Shown here one piece after another: positions 54,724 through 63,823 of a DNA stretch of 64,000 bases. Every line of letters begins with the position of its first letter. Within the stretch, counting starts at the first letter, position 1. The DNA lies in the NCBI GenBank assembly GCA_003001975.1, contig PVUG01000002.1, positions 186,001-250,000 of the forward strand, read 5' to 3'. Both the position numbers and the translations under genes were made by a program. The stretch comes from Martelella mediterranea (GTDB lineage: Bacteria > Pseudomonadota > Alphaproteobacteria > Rhizobiales > Rhizobiaceae). The notes under the pieces were generated by a model. That model saw nothing but the letters and a program-made list of their open reading frames with translations. It was not told the DNA's origin and did not search any database.

Positions 54724-55800
54724 ATGAACCTCAAAAGCCTCTTTCTTGGCTCTGCTGCTGCGCTTGCAGCCACAACCGGCGCGCAAGCTGCCGACCCGGT
54801 CGTCGTCATCGAACCGGTTCAGAACAATTATGTCGAAGTTTGTGACACTTTCGGGGCCGGCTACTTCTACATCCCCGGCACCGAGACCTGCCTTGATATC
54901 GGCGGTTACATCCGTTTCCAGGTTGAAGGCTCGAACGGCGGCAATGTTGAAGACACATGGAACGTCTTCACGCGTGCTCAGCTGAACATCTCGTCCAAGA
55001 CCGATTCCGAGCTCGGCACGGTCACGGGCCTGATCTCGCTGCGTAGCGAAGCCCACTCCAACCGCAAAGGCAACACGACCTACATCAACGAAGCCTATGT
55101 CGGCCTCGGTGGCTTCCAGGCCGGTCGTTTCCTGAGCTACTGGGATGAAGGCCTCATCGGCGAAATCGACGATCTTGCTGGTAACACCCGCTTCAACACC
55201 ATTCGTTACGTCTTCGCCGGCGACGGCTTCGTAGCTGGCCTCGCCCTCGACGCTCTCGAGCCCGACCAGGTCGGCCTGCCCTCCAGCAAGGACATTGTTA
55301 AACTCGGCGTTTCCGGTCGTGTTGGCTTCCAGGCTGGCGGCGTTGGCGCCAAGTTGGACGCTGGTTACGACACCTACAACGAAGAAGCTTCGTTCCGTCT
55401 GATGACCTCGCTGGCGCTTGGCCCGGGCCAGTTGGACCTCGGTGCTAACTACTCCACCGGTTGGAACGCATACTCCAACAACTTCGAAGACGGCGAATTC
55501 TTCGATTATACGCTGCCAACTCCGTCAACTCTGCCGGGCGTTTATGCTGAATGGGCACTGGCTGCCGGTTACCAGCTCGACGTTACCGAAAAGTTCTCGG
55601 TTACCCCGGCTTACCAGTGGACCTCTGCTAACGTTCCCGGCCAGGACAACGAAGATTTCTGGTCCGCAGGCGTCCTGTTCGACTACACCATCGTTGACGG
55701 TCTGAGCGCCAAGCTGAACGTCGGTTACACCGATCTGCCCGACAGCTACTCGGACGACGACTACTGGTCCGGTTGGTTCCGTCTGCAGCGCGACTTTTAA
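54724..55800 (+). CDS. Rhizobial-type outer-membrane porin
   Basis: A 358-residue porin with a signal peptide (about 1-22, cleavage in AQAAD). It begins with the typical rhizobial segment CDTFGAGYFYIPGTETCLDIGGYIRF, in which two Cys could form a disulfide, then alternating beta strands and a C-terminal Phe in WFRLQRDF (outer-membrane sorting signal). GAGGAG lies before the ATG. Its codon use is that of a highly expressed gene. Followed by two hairpins. Confidence 0.93.
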   Translation: MNLKSLFLGSAAALAATTGAQAADPVVVIEPVQNNYVEVCDTFGAGYFYIPGTETCLDIGGYIRFQVEGSNGGNVEDTWNVFTRAQLNISSKTDSELGTVTGLISLRSEAHSNRKGNTTYINEAYVGLGGFQAGRFLSYWDEGLIGEIDDLAGNTRFNTIRYVFAGDGFVAGLALDALEPDQVGLPSSKDIVKLGVSGRVGFQAGGVGAKLDAGYDTYNEEASFRLMTSLALGPGQLDLGANYSTGWNAYSNNFEDGEFFDYTLPTPSTLPGVYAEWALAAGYQLDVTEKFSVTPAYQWTSANVPGQDNEDFWSAGVLFDYTIVDGLSAKLNVGYTDLPDSYSDDDYWSGWFRLQRDF

Positions 55801-55816
55801 TCCAGGTTGCTCTCGG

Positions 55817-55838
55817 AGAGGCTCTGCAAGGAGCCTCT
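55817..55838 (+). terminator. First hairpin after the porin
   Basis: AGAGGCTC/GAGCCTCT, an 8-bp stem with a 6-nt loop 17 bp after the stop codon. It is followed by only a short T-rich stretch and may stabilise the mRNA. Confidence 0.5.
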
Positions 55839-55847
55839 TCATTTATT

Positions 55848-55886
55848 CCCGGAATGCGCCAGCCGGTGCATTTCGGGATTTTTTTT
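55848..55886 (+). terminator. Intrinsic terminator of the porin gene
   Basis: CCCGGAATGC and GCATTTCGGG form a 10-bp stem (one G-T pair) followed by ATTTTTTTT. Convergent with the arginine cluster. Confidence 0.9.
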
Positions 55887-55904
55887 ATCTGAATTTTCGC
55901 TGAT

Positions 55905-57491
55905 TTATCCGGCCCGGAATTCGACCAGATGCACGCCGCCACGCTCAACAGCGGCAGCGACGGCAGCAACAAGCGCTTCCGCGCTCGCAACACTTGAAAA
56001 GCCAGTCCCGAAAGCACCGGCGATCTTTTCCATGTCGGGCGGTGTCGGCGTTACCCCCTCGGGCACAATACCGGCTTCTTCCATATAGGTCTCGATTTCG
56101 CGGTAGCCGCGATTGTTCCAGACCAGGAAGACGATATCGGCATTTTCATCCACCGCCGTTCCAAGCTCTGCCAGAGAAAACTGAAGACCGCCATCGCCGA
56201 CAATGGCAATAACGGAGCAATCCGGCGCGCCGATCGCTGCACCAATGGCACCCGGCGGCACATAGCCGAGAGCGCCATAGCCGGTGGCGGAATTAAACCA
56301 GTGCCCGGGTGCGCCGGCTTCAAGATAAAGATTTGCGGCATAAACCAGCTGCGTGGAATCACCGATAAACCGCGCGTCGGGAACCGCGTCGTGCAGGCGA
56401 TGCAGCAATGTGACTTCGTCCTTGATCTTGGCGGAAAGTGCGCCCCAGGCCGCCGCCCTCGTCTGCCCGGCCCGTTGAACACCGTCGCATTTGTGCTCGC
56501 CGCACAGCGCCACCAGCCGCGAAAGCGCCGATGCACTATCTTCCACAATGAAGACGTCGGCGGCAGGACCTGTTGCCTTCTGCCCACCGTCCACATCAAT
56601 GCGGACAAGTTTTTGAAGCGCCGGAAAGCCGCCATCGACATAGACGTCGTAATCGGTCTGACCGAATTCGGTCCCAACTGCGATAACCAGATCGCTTGCG
56701 GCAATCAGCGCCCGTACAGGGGCCAGACTTGCGCTCGCCGGCACCTGCAACGGATGATCCGCCATCAGGCCGCGAGCATTCGCCGTTAAGATGACAGGCG
56801 TATCGCAGCGCTCGGCGAAAGCCCGAAGCGCCGCATCGGCGCCGGCCGCGCCTCCGCCCGCAAGCACCACAGGTGTCCGCGCCGCACCGATCAACTCTGC
56901 CGCAGCCTTCAGCACATCCTCTTCCGCAAAGGGCCTTGCAACAGGCAAGGCCGCGACTGCGGGCGGTGCAATCTTTTCGACCATCACATCGGTCGGGATT
57001 TCCAGATGCACCGGCCCCGGACGCCCGGAAACGGCAAGTGCCAGACAATGCGCCAGCGCCCCGGCAAGATCGGCGCCGTCGGTTAGCGTGACGGAATCCT
57101 TGGCAAAACTCTTCATCATCGCCTGCTGATCCGGCAGTTCATGCAGACATCCCTGCCCCCTGCCCAGCGTCGGGCGGGCATTGACACCCGAGAGCACCAG
57201 CATCGGCACACTATCGCCGCGCGCCTGCGCCATGGCCGTGATCGTGTTGGTCAGTCCCGGCCCGGTGATGACAAATGCCACACCCGGCTTGCCGGTGACA
57301 CGGGCATAGCCGTCGGCCATGAAGCCGGCGCCCTGTTCGTGGCGGGGCGTGACATGGCGGATCGTCGAAGCGGCAAGCCCGCGATAAAGTTCGGCCGTGT
57401 GCACGCCGGGAATGCCGAAGACGACCTCGACACCATGCGCTTCAAGAAGACGAACCAGAGCCTCGCCAACGGTCATGGTTTCGCCGCTCAT
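55905..57491 (-). CDS. aruI: Thiamine-diphosphate enzyme, 2-ketoarginine decarboxylase-like
   Basis: A 528-residue ThDP-dependent decarboxylase. The order is N-terminal pyrimidine-binding domain with catalytic Glu in TPRHEQGAGFMADGYAR, a central domain, and a C-terminal diphosphate-binding domain with GDGGLQFSLAELGT through NNRGY. The family includes 5-guanidino-2-oxopentanoate decarboxylase (AruI) and acetolactate synthases. AruI is preferred because the next gene upstream is a PLP aminotransferase overlapping it by 4 bp, as in the arginine transaminase pathway. The substrate is inferred from context. Confidence 0.75.
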   Translation of the reverse strand: MSGETMTVGEALVRLLEAHGVEVVFGIPGVHTAELYRGLAASTIRHVTPRHEQGAGFMADGYARVTGKPGVAFVITGPGLTNTITAMAQARGDSVPMLVLSGVNARPTLGRGQGCLHELPDQQAMMKSFAKDSVTLTDGADLAGALAHCLALAVSGRPGPVHLEIPTDVMVEKIAPPAVAALPVARPFAEEDVLKAAAELIGAARTPVVLAGGGAAGADAALRAFAERCDTPVILTANARGLMADHPLQVPASASLAPVRALIAASDLVIAVGTEFGQTDYDVYVDGGFPALQKLVRIDVDGGQKATGPAADVFIVEDSASALSRLVALCGEHKCDGVQRAGQTRAAAWGALSAKIKDEVTLLHRLHDAVPDARFIGDSTQLVYAANLYLEAGAPGHWFNSATGYGALGYVPPGAIGAAIGAPDCSVIAIVGDGGLQFSLAELGTAVDENADIVFLVWNNRGYREIETYMEEAGIVPEGVTPTPPDMEKIAGAFGTGFSSVASAEALVAAVAAAVERGGVHLVEFRAG

Positions 57492-58684
57492 GCTCCGGCC
57501 ACCGTTTTCCGGCAGGTCAACGATGCCGCAAAATGACCGATGCGTCGTGCGGCCTCGACGATGTCGGCATCCGGCACGGTCAGACTGATGCGGATGAAAC
57601 TATCGGCTTCGGCGCCGAAGGACGCCCCCGGCATCACGGCCAGATGCTCGGCCTCCAGCAACCCGAGCGCAAAGGCCTCACCGGGCAGCCCGCTCGCCGA
57701 GACATCGGCAAAGGCAAACATTCCGGCCTCGGGCATGGCACAGGCAACACCGGGGACCGATGACAGGCCATCGACCAGCAGTGCAGCCCGTCGCTTCAAC
57801 GAAGCCCGCAAGGCGGCGGAAACGCCGCTTGGTCGCTCGATTGCCGCCGCTGTCGCATCGGCGATGAAGGGTTGGTTGCCGAAAAGCATGGTTTCAGCCA
57901 CCGGCAAAAGCCGCGCGCAAAATTCGGCGGGACCGACCGCCCAACCGCTGCGAAATCCGGGCGCTGCATGGGATTTGGAAATGGAGGACACCGAAATCGT
58001 TCGCGCGGCCAGCACTTCATTATCAAGGGGTGAAGCAAAGTCGCCGCCGAAAATCAGTTCCTCATAGACCTCGTCAGCAATGATCCAGAGATCATGCCTG
58101 CGGCAAACCGCGCCGATTGCCGCAAGCTCTTCAGCCGTCAGCACAGCGCCGGTCGGATTATGCGGCGTATTGAGCAGAAGCACGCGGGCATTGTGCGTGA
58201 TCGCCTGCTCCAGAATGTCGGCGCGCATGTGAAATCTGTCTTCCGGCTTCAGCGGCACCGGTAACATCTCTGCGCCCGTGGAGCGGATCACGCCTTCATA
58301 GGTGGCATAAAGCGGATCGCCGACAAGCACGGCGTCACCGGCCTCCACCAGCGTCAGCATCACCGCAAAAAGCGCTGTCTGGGTGCCCGGAAAACAAACG
58401 ATATTTTCGGGCCCGACCGGCCGCCCGGTCCGCGCCGTATACCGTTTCGAAAGCGCATCGAGAAGCGATGGCTCGCCGCGCCCGTTGGAATAGCCGATCC
58501 GGCCTTCGGCAAGGGCACTTGCCACAACTTCGGCAAGGATCGGGTCCGGGTCGACATCCGGCTCGCCGATCGTCAGTTCCAGGATCGGCGTTCCGGCTTC
58601 CTTCATCGCGCGCGCCTTCAGATGGACGGCCCATTTGTCGGAGCCGAGCCCACCGAGACGATCCGAAATCCTCGCATAGTGCAT
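57488..58684 (-). CDS. aruH: PLP-dependent aminotransferase, arginine:pyruvate transaminase-like
   Basis: A 398-residue fold-type I class I/II aminotransferase. Signatures: LTIGEPDVDP, NTPHNPTGAV, IIADEVYEELIF and the PLP Lys in SSISKSHAAPGFRSGW. AruH would turn arginine plus pyruvate into 2-ketoarginine and alanine. The amino donor cannot be read from sequence, but the coupling with the decarboxylase gene (ATGA) supports this role. Confidence 0.75.
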   Translation of the reverse strand: MHYARISDRLGGLGSDKWAVHLKARAMKEAGTPILELTIGEPDVDPDPILAEVVASALAEGRIGYSNGRGEPSLLDALSKRYTARTGRPVGPENIVCFPGTQTALFAVMLTLVEAGDAVLVGDPLYATYEGVIRSTGAEMLPVPLKPEDRFHMRADILEQAITHNARVLLLNTPHNPTGAVLTAEELAAIGAVCRRHDLWIIADEVYEELIFGGDFASPLDNEVLAARTISVSSISKSHAAPGFRSGWAVGPAEFCARLLPVAETMLFGNQPFIADATAAAIERPSGVSAALRASLKRRAALLVDGLSSVPGVACAMPEAGMFAFADVSASGLPGEAFALGLLEAEHLAVMPGASFGAEADSFIRISLTVPDADIVEAARRIGHFAASLTCRKTVAGA

Positions 58685-58690
58685 TTCAGT

Positions 58691-59326
58691 TCACCCTTCA
58701 ATTTCATCGAGCGAAACGCCGGTAATCGCCCCCACCGAATGAAGCCCCGCCTTCAGCAGTTCCCGGTCTTCGAATATGTCGCCGGCCAGCGACCCCTCGA
58801 GCCAGAGCCCATCCAGCACGGCGTTGATTTCAATCGCCAGCCGCCGGATTTCGGCAGGGTCGACCGCCCGTCCGGCCTCCCGCCAGGCGTCGGCAAGCAG
58901 GCGTTCGATCAACGCCCGGTATTCAAGATAGTTTTCCCGGTGAATCGCCCCCATGGCCGGATCGATCCGCGCCATGGCGATAAACGCCGCCCAGAGCGAA
59001 AGCCGTCGCGCGTCGATCATCGGCGGCGTCAGGCAGGCGGCAACGAAGTTTTTCAGCTTTTCCCGCCCGCTCTTGCCGTCTGCTATTCCGGCCGTGGCCG
59101 AAATTTCCGTCATCGCCGCCATGGTCTGCCGATAGGCGGCATGAAGGAGCTGTTCCTTGGTCGCAAAATAGTGGCGAATCAACCCGCCGGAAACGCCGGC
59201 GCGCTCCGCCACTTCCCTCACCGTCGCGTTCTGGATGCCACCCTCGGCGATGCAATCCAGCATCGCCTCGATCAGGGCTGCACGGCGTTCGGCATCACTG
59301 GCGCGGCGAAAGGGTTTGCGGCTCAT
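58691..59326 (-). CDS. TetR-family transcriptional regulator
   Basis: A 211-residue regulator with the N-terminal HTH (LIEAMLDCIAEGGIQNATVREVAERAGVSGGLIRHYFATKEQL, shown in parts here) and a C-terminal ligand domain. It resembles BetI-type regulators. The ATG at 59326 lies 1 bp after the DDAH-like stop. It probably represses the cluster by binding the inverted repeat at 60236-60264. Confidence 0.88.
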   Translation of the reverse strand: MSRKPFRRASDAERRAALIEAMLDCIAEGGIQNATVREVAERAGVSGGLIRHYFATKEQLLHAAYRQTMAAMTEISATAGIADGKSGREKLKNFVAACLTPPMIDARRLSLWAAFIAMARIDPAMGAIHRENYLEYRALIERLLADAWREAGRAVDPAEIRRLAIEINAVLDGLWLEGSLAGDIFEDRELLKAGLHSVGAITGVSLDEIEG

Positions 59327-59327
59327 C

Positions 59328-60197
59328 TCAGTCTCGCAGGATCGGCCTCGTAAGGCACGTCGGGCCGCCTTCACATGCAATGCAAAGCGCATCGGCTTCA
59401 AACGTGCTGACGGTGCAACCGGCGGCTTCCATCGCGGCTTTCGTCTTGTCGAAACCGGCAACCGCAATCACATCGAACGGCTTTGTCGGCAGCACATTGA
59501 GATTGAGGCCGTTCGACGCCCTGAATTCATCTTCCGGCGCTTCGACGAGCGTATAGCCCTTCTGCTTCAACAGCTGATAAAATGGCGCAGGCAGAAGCGG
59601 TGCGAACACCAGCGCAAGCTTGTCTGCCAACGGCGAAATCACACTCATCAGATGCAGACAGGCTTCTTCCCCCTGCCAGAGCGGCAGATCGAAGCTCAAC
59701 ACGGAAATACCATGCGGCGCCAGCAGCCTGCGCACCTGGTCGATTCCCTCGGCATTGGACCGCACGCCACGGCCGATGCAAAGCGTCCGCTCATCGAGCC
59801 AGACACAGTCGCCGCCTTCGACGGTCCCCGAACCGGAAAGACGGCCGAGCACGGGGATGCCGGCATCCCGGTAGATCGCCGCGTGACCATCCACTTCACC
59901 CTTGCGCTGACGCTTGCCCATGTTGAGCAGGATCGCGCCGCTGTCGGCGACAAGCGACGGATCATGGGTAAACATCGCATCGGCCAATCCGTCGCCATTG
60001 TCCTCGTACCAGAGGATTTCCGCGCCCGAGGCGGCGACCAGATCGGCGAAATCGGCATATTGGCGGATTGCGCGTTCTGCATCGAACGTCTCGCCGTAGT
60101 GCCAGGCGGCCGGATCGGCCATTCTGAGGCTTTCTCCCGGCTTGCGCATAATCAGCCGCCGAATGGGCCGCGCCATGGTTTGGGCTCCGAAACTCAT
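59328..60197 (-). CDS. Dimethylarginine dimethylaminohydrolase-like enzyme
   Basis: A 289-residue guanidine-modifying enzyme of the amidinotransferase/DDAH/arginine deiminase superfamily. The substrate acidic residues are in EGGDCVWLD, the catalytic His in EEACLHLMSV and the catalytic Cys in CEGGPTCLTRP at the C-terminus. It would release an amine or ammonia from a guanidino carbon (ADMA to citrulline plus dimethylamine, or a related reaction). GGAG lies 9 nt before the ATG at 60197; the ATG at 60206 is too close to it. Confidence 0.82.
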   Translation of the reverse strand: MSFGAQTMARPIRRLIMRKPGESLRMADPAAWHYGETFDAERAIRQYADFADLVAASGAEILWYEDNGDGLADAMFTHDPSLVADSGAILLNMGKRQRKGEVDGHAAIYRDAGIPVLGRLSGSGTVEGGDCVWLDERTLCIGRGVRSNAEGIDQVRRLLAPHGISVLSFDLPLWQGEEACLHLMSVISPLADKLALVFAPLLPAPFYQLLKQKGYTLVEAPEDEFRASNGLNLNVLPTKPFDVIAVAGFDKTKAAMEAAGCTVSTFEADALCIACEGGPTCLTRPILRD

Positions 60198-60235
60198 TCT
60201 ATTCATCTCCAGTTCTGCGAATTCTTCCCTAGTTA

Positions 60236-60264
60236 TACACTTGCATAATAAGCTCGCAAGTGTA
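60236..60264. promoter_or_regulatory. TACACTTGC-N11-GCAAGTGTA operator candidate
   Basis: A perfect 9-bp inverted repeat with an 11-bp AT-rich spacer, in the 161-bp gap between the divergent DDAH-like and ABC-transporter genes. Size and position fit a TetR-family operator that would control both directions. Confidence 0.7.
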
Positions 60265-60358
60265 GTAATAATGCGAAACAACGATTTTTGAATGCCGGGT
60301 CGAACGCACCGCAAGAAGTGTCCGGACCGCCGGCGCACCGGGAACGGCAAAACGTTTT

Positions 60359-61156
60359 ATGAAGGCTGAAGACAATCTGAGGGATGGTGACCTCGCAGAA
60401 GCTGTCACCGTCGATGATCTCCATAAATCCTTTGGAGATTTGGAAGTGCTGAAAGGCGTATCGCTCAAGGCCCGACAGGGCGAGGTTATCGCCATTATCG
60501 GTGGCTCAGGCTCGGGAAAATCCACGCTCTTGCGTTGTATCAATATGCTGGAATGGCCGACACGCGGCCGTATCCGCGTGCATGGCGAGGAAATCGCCAT
60601 GAAGCCTGACGGAAACAGCGGGCTGATGCCGGCTAACCGAAAACAGATACAGCGCATCCGCACCCGGCTTGCCATGGTGTTTCAGAATTTCAACCTCTGG
60701 CAACACATGACCTTGATGCAGAATGTGATCGAGGTGCCGGTGCATGTCCTGGGCCGCAAGCGCGACGAAGTCATCGCCGAAGCCGAAACCATACTGCGCC
60801 GCGTCGGCCTTTACGAAAAACGCGACGCCTATCCCGCCTTCCTGTCGGGCGGCCAGCAGCAACGCGCGGCGATTGCGCGTGCGCTCGCCATTCAGCCGGA
60901 GGCGATGCTGTTCGACGAGCCGACCTCCGCGCTCGATCCCGAGCTTGTCGGCGAGGTGCTGACGGTGATCCGCGATCTTGCCGAGGAAGGCCGGACCATG
61001 CTGCTCGTCACCCACGAGATGGGCTTTGCCCGCGAGGTCGCCAGCGAAATCGTCTTCCTGCATGACGGCCGCGTGGAAGAACAGGGCGCGCCGCAGGCCG
61101 TCTTCGACAATCCAGAATCCGAACGGCTGAGAAAGTTCATCAGCTCCGTGCAATAG
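60359..61156 (+). CDS. Polar amino-acid ABC transporter, ATP-binding protein
   Basis: A 265-residue ATPase of the HisP/ArtP/GlnQ type: Walker A GGSGSGKST near 49, Q-loop NFNLW, signature LSGGQQQRAA, Walker B LFDEPTSALDPE and H-loop VTHEM. First gene of the rightward transporter operon. Confidence 0.93.
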   Translation: MKAEDNLRDGDLAEAVTVDDLHKSFGDLEVLKGVSLKARQGEVIAIIGGSGSGKSTLLRCINMLEWPTRGRIRVHGEEIAMKPDGNSGLMPANRKQIQRIRTRLAMVFQNFNLWQHMTLMQNVIEVPVHVLGRKRDEVIAEAETILRRVGLYEKRDAYPAFLSGGQQQRAAIARALAIQPEAMLFDEPTSALDPELVGEVLTVIRDLAEEGRTMLLVTHEMGFAREVASEIVFLHDGRVEEQGAPQAVFDNPESERLRKFISSVQ

Positions 61157-61220
61157 CCGGAACGGGTCGCATTCAGCGCACCCGGACCGGGCGAAACTCA
61201 CAACAGAGGGAACCGAAAAC

Positions 61221-61997
61221 ATGAAGAAATTCACATCCGCACTGATCGGCGCTTTGGCCTGTACTACACTCCTGGCCGGCGCGGCATCCGCTGAAACCGT
61301 CAAGGTCGGCGTTGCCGCCGAGCCCTACCCGCCCTTTACCGTGCCCGATGCCTCCGGCAACTGGACCGGATGGGAAGTCGACCTGATGGACGCCCTTTGC
61401 GATGAGGCCGCTCTTGATTGCGTAATCACCCCGATCGCCTGGGACGGGCTTATTCCCGCACTGACGTCGGGCAAGATCGACGCCATCCTGGCGTCGATGT
61501 CGATCACGCCCGAGCGCGAGGAGCAGATCGCCTTTTCCGACAAGTATTACAGCACCCCCGGCGCCATCGTCGCAGAGAGCGGTTCCGGCATTGAACCGAC
61601 AGCGGAAAGCCTTGCAGGCAAGGTGCTCGGCGTTCAGGTCTCGACCACCAATCAGGCCTATGCCGAAAAGCATTTCCCCGATGCCGAGATCAAGACCTAC
61701 CAGACCCAGGACGAGGTGAACCAGGACCTTTATGCCGGCCGTATCGATGCGGAAATCGCCGACCTCGTGACCCTGCAGCCTTTCCTTACAAGCGATAATG
61801 GGCAGATGTGCTGCGAAATGATGGGCACCGTCGAGCAGGATGTCGAGATCTACGGCCCCGGCATCGGCCTTGGTCTGCGCAAGGGCGACACGGCCCTGAA
61901 GGAAAAGTTCGACGACGCGATCGCCGCCGTGCGCGAAGACGGCACCTACGAGGAAATCACCAAGAGCTATTTCGACTTCGACATCTACGGCGACTGA
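61221..61997 (+). CDS. Polar amino-acid ABC transporter, substrate-binding protein
   Basis: A 258-residue periplasmic binding protein (family 3) with a signal peptide (1-24, cleavage after ASA). Motifs: VGVAAEPYPPFT, GWEVDLMDALCDEA, LTSGKIDAILASMSITPER and GVQVSTTNQAY. Arginine/lysine/ornithine-type binders are in this family; substrate is inferred from the adjacent arginine cluster. Confidence 0.92.
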   Translation: MKKFTSALIGALACTTLLAGAASAETVKVGVAAEPYPPFTVPDASGNWTGWEVDLMDALCDEAALDCVITPIAWDGLIPALTSGKIDAILASMSITPEREEQIAFSDKYYSTPGAIVAESGSGIEPTAESLAGKVLGVQVSTTNQAYAEKHFPDAEIKTYQTQDEVNQDLYAGRIDAEIADLVTLQPFLTSDNGQMCCEMMGTVEQDVEIYGPGIGLGLRKGDTALKEKFDDAIAAVREDGTYEEITKSYFDFDIYGD

Positions 61998-62005
61998 TCA
62001 AAGGA

Positions 62006-62089
62006 CGGGCGGCGGCGCATGGCACCGCCCGCCACCTTGCGGACGCCTCTCCTGCCATTCGGCATCCCCCTCGGGCCCGGCCCGAGGGG
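62006..62089 (+). terminator. Tandem hairpins between binding-protein and permease genes
   Basis: CGGGCGG/CCGCCCG (62006-62031) and the near-perfect 11-bp CCCCTCGGGCC/GGCCCGAGGGG (62067-62089) follow the binding-protein stop. No T-run follows, so they probably protect or shorten the mRNA rather than end it, raising the level of the binding protein over the permeases. Confidence 0.5.
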
Positions 62090-62240
62090 CCACAGGGCAG
62101 CGGCTCAAGGATATGCGGGCCACACCCGGACATGGCTTTGAGCGGATTTCGAGCTTTCCAGCCGCTGAGGGGTTATAAAGAGCGGCATCCGCCTTTCGGA
62201 TCTCCGATCCCGATACCTGCACGACAGACCGGACAGAAAT

Positions 62241-62963
62241 TTGGAACAACTGACAGGATTTCAGCTTCTTGCCTTGTCACCGCCCGGATGGGGCGGTGCA
62301 CTTCTGCGAGGGCTCGTCACCTCGCTTGAGGTTGCAGCCGGTGGCTTCGCGCTCGGTCAGGTGATCGGCATTCTCGGTTCGGCCGGCAAGCTCTACGGCG
62401 GGCCGGTCATCAGGGACCTTATGGAAATCTACACCACGGTGGTGCGCGCCATTCCCGAACTGGTGCTGATCGTCCTGCTCTATTATGCGGGCACCGCCGC
62501 GCTCAACAATCTGATGACGGCCCTTGGCTTTTCCTCTGTCGATATCTCCGGCATGCTGGCCGGCATTCTCGTTATCGGGCTCGTTCAGGGCGCTTATTCC
62601 ACCGAGGTTCTGCGCGGCGCCATCCTTGCCATTCCACCGGGGCAGATCGAGGCGGGCCGGGCCTATGGCATGCCGCCGGCCATGATCATGCGGCGGATCA
62701 CCCTGCCGGCCATGCTGCCGCACGCTATTCCGGGCCTTGCCAATCTCTGGCTGGTGACCACCAAGGATACCGCGCTGCTGGCCGTTGTCGGCTTCACCGA
62801 ACTGACGCTGGCCACCCGGCAGGCTGCCGGTGTGACCCACGAATATTTCCTGTTCTTCTCCGCCGCCGGTGTGCTTTATCTCGCCGTCACGCTGATTTCC
62901 AATGTCCTGCTCCAGCTCCTTGAACGCCGCGCCAGCCGTGGCATGAAGAGGAGGCAGACGTGA
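62241..62963 (+). CDS. Polar amino-acid ABC transporter, permease 1
   Basis: A 240-residue HisQ/ArtQ-type permease with about five membrane helices and the conserved loop EAGRAYGMPPAMIMRRITLPAM. A TTG start at 62241 (GGACAG upstream) is used; no ATG precedes the first membrane helix in frame. Coupled with the next permease by GTGA. Confidence 0.88.
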   Translation: MEQLTGFQLLALSPPGWGGALLRGLVTSLEVAAGGFALGQVIGILGSAGKLYGGPVIRDLMEIYTTVVRAIPELVLIVLLYYAGTAALNNLMTALGFSSVDISGMLAGILVIGLVQGAYSTEVLRGAILAIPPGQIEAGRAYGMPPAMIMRRITLPAMLPHAIPGLANLWLVTTKDTALLAVVGFTELTLATRQAAGVTHEYFLFFSAAGVLYLAVTLISNVLLQLLERRASRGMKRRQT

Positions 62964-63787
62964 GCGAACAGCCCGACGACCTCGCCGGCATCGAAACGCC
63001 GCCGCCGCTGCCGAAATTCTCGGCCCTGCTGCGCCCGCACAGGATCGCGATCATGGCTGTGGCGCTGGCTCTGCTTGCGCTGATGGCCGTAAAGATGCGC
63101 TGGGACTGGCTGCCGCAATATGCAGACATGCTGCTGGCCGGGCTCTGGGTGACCATCCTGCTGCTGGTCTCCTCCACCGTGCTCGGTTTTCTGATGGCCG
63201 TGCCGCTCGGCCTGGTACAGGTCACCGGGCCGCGCATTCTGTCCTGGCCGGCGCGGATTTTCTGCACGGTCATCCGCGGCACGCCGCTGCTGTTGCAGCT
63301 CTGGCTGCTGTATTACGGGCTTGGCTCGCTGTTTCCCGGCATTCCGGAAATCCGCCACTCCTTCCTGTGGCCTTATTTGCGCGAGGCATGGCCATACGGG
63401 CTTCTGGCGCTGACGCTTTCCTATGCCGGGTATGAAGGCGAGGTGATGCGCGGCGCCTTTGCCGGAGTACCCCACGGCGAGCTCGAGGCCGCCCGCGCCT
63501 ATGGCATGGGTCGCTGGAAGGTGCTGACCCGGATATGGCTGCCGCGCGCGCTGCACCGGGCCTTGCCCACCCTTGCGGGTGAAACCGTGGTCCAGCTCAA
63601 ATCCACACCGCTGGTCGCCACCATCACCGTCATCGATCTTTATGCCGTTGTTGGCGACATCCGCCAGTCGACTTACCTCACCTATGAGCCACTGCTGTTT
63701 CTCGCCTTCCTCTACCTCTGCCTGACCGGCATTCTGGTGACGGTCTTCCGTCATTTTGAAAAGAAGATACCGTCGCGGGGCACCTGA
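62960..63787 (+). CDS. Polar amino-acid ABC transporter, permease 2
   Basis: A 275-residue HisM/ArtM-type permease with about five membrane helices and the conserved EAARAYGMGRWKVLTRIWLP loop. A GTG start overlaps the previous stop (GTGA) after GAGGAGG. The N-terminal tail (about 30 residues) is longer than usual. Last gene of the transporter operon. Confidence 0.9.
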   Translation: MSEQPDDLAGIETPPPLPKFSALLRPHRIAIMAVALALLALMAVKMRWDWLPQYADMLLAGLWVTILLLVSSTVLGFLMAVPLGLVQVTGPRILSWPARIFCTVIRGTPLLLQLWLLYYGLGSLFPGIPEIRHSFLWPYLREAWPYGLLALTLSYAGYEGEVMRGAFAGVPHGELEAARAYGMGRWKVLTRIWLPRALHRALPTLAGETVVQLKSTPLVATITVIDLYAVVGDIRQSTYLTYEPLLFLAFLYLCLTGILVTVFRHFEKKIPSRGT

Positions 63788-63823
63788 GCACCTCGCGAAC
63801 GGTTCCAGAATGGGGCGAATGCG

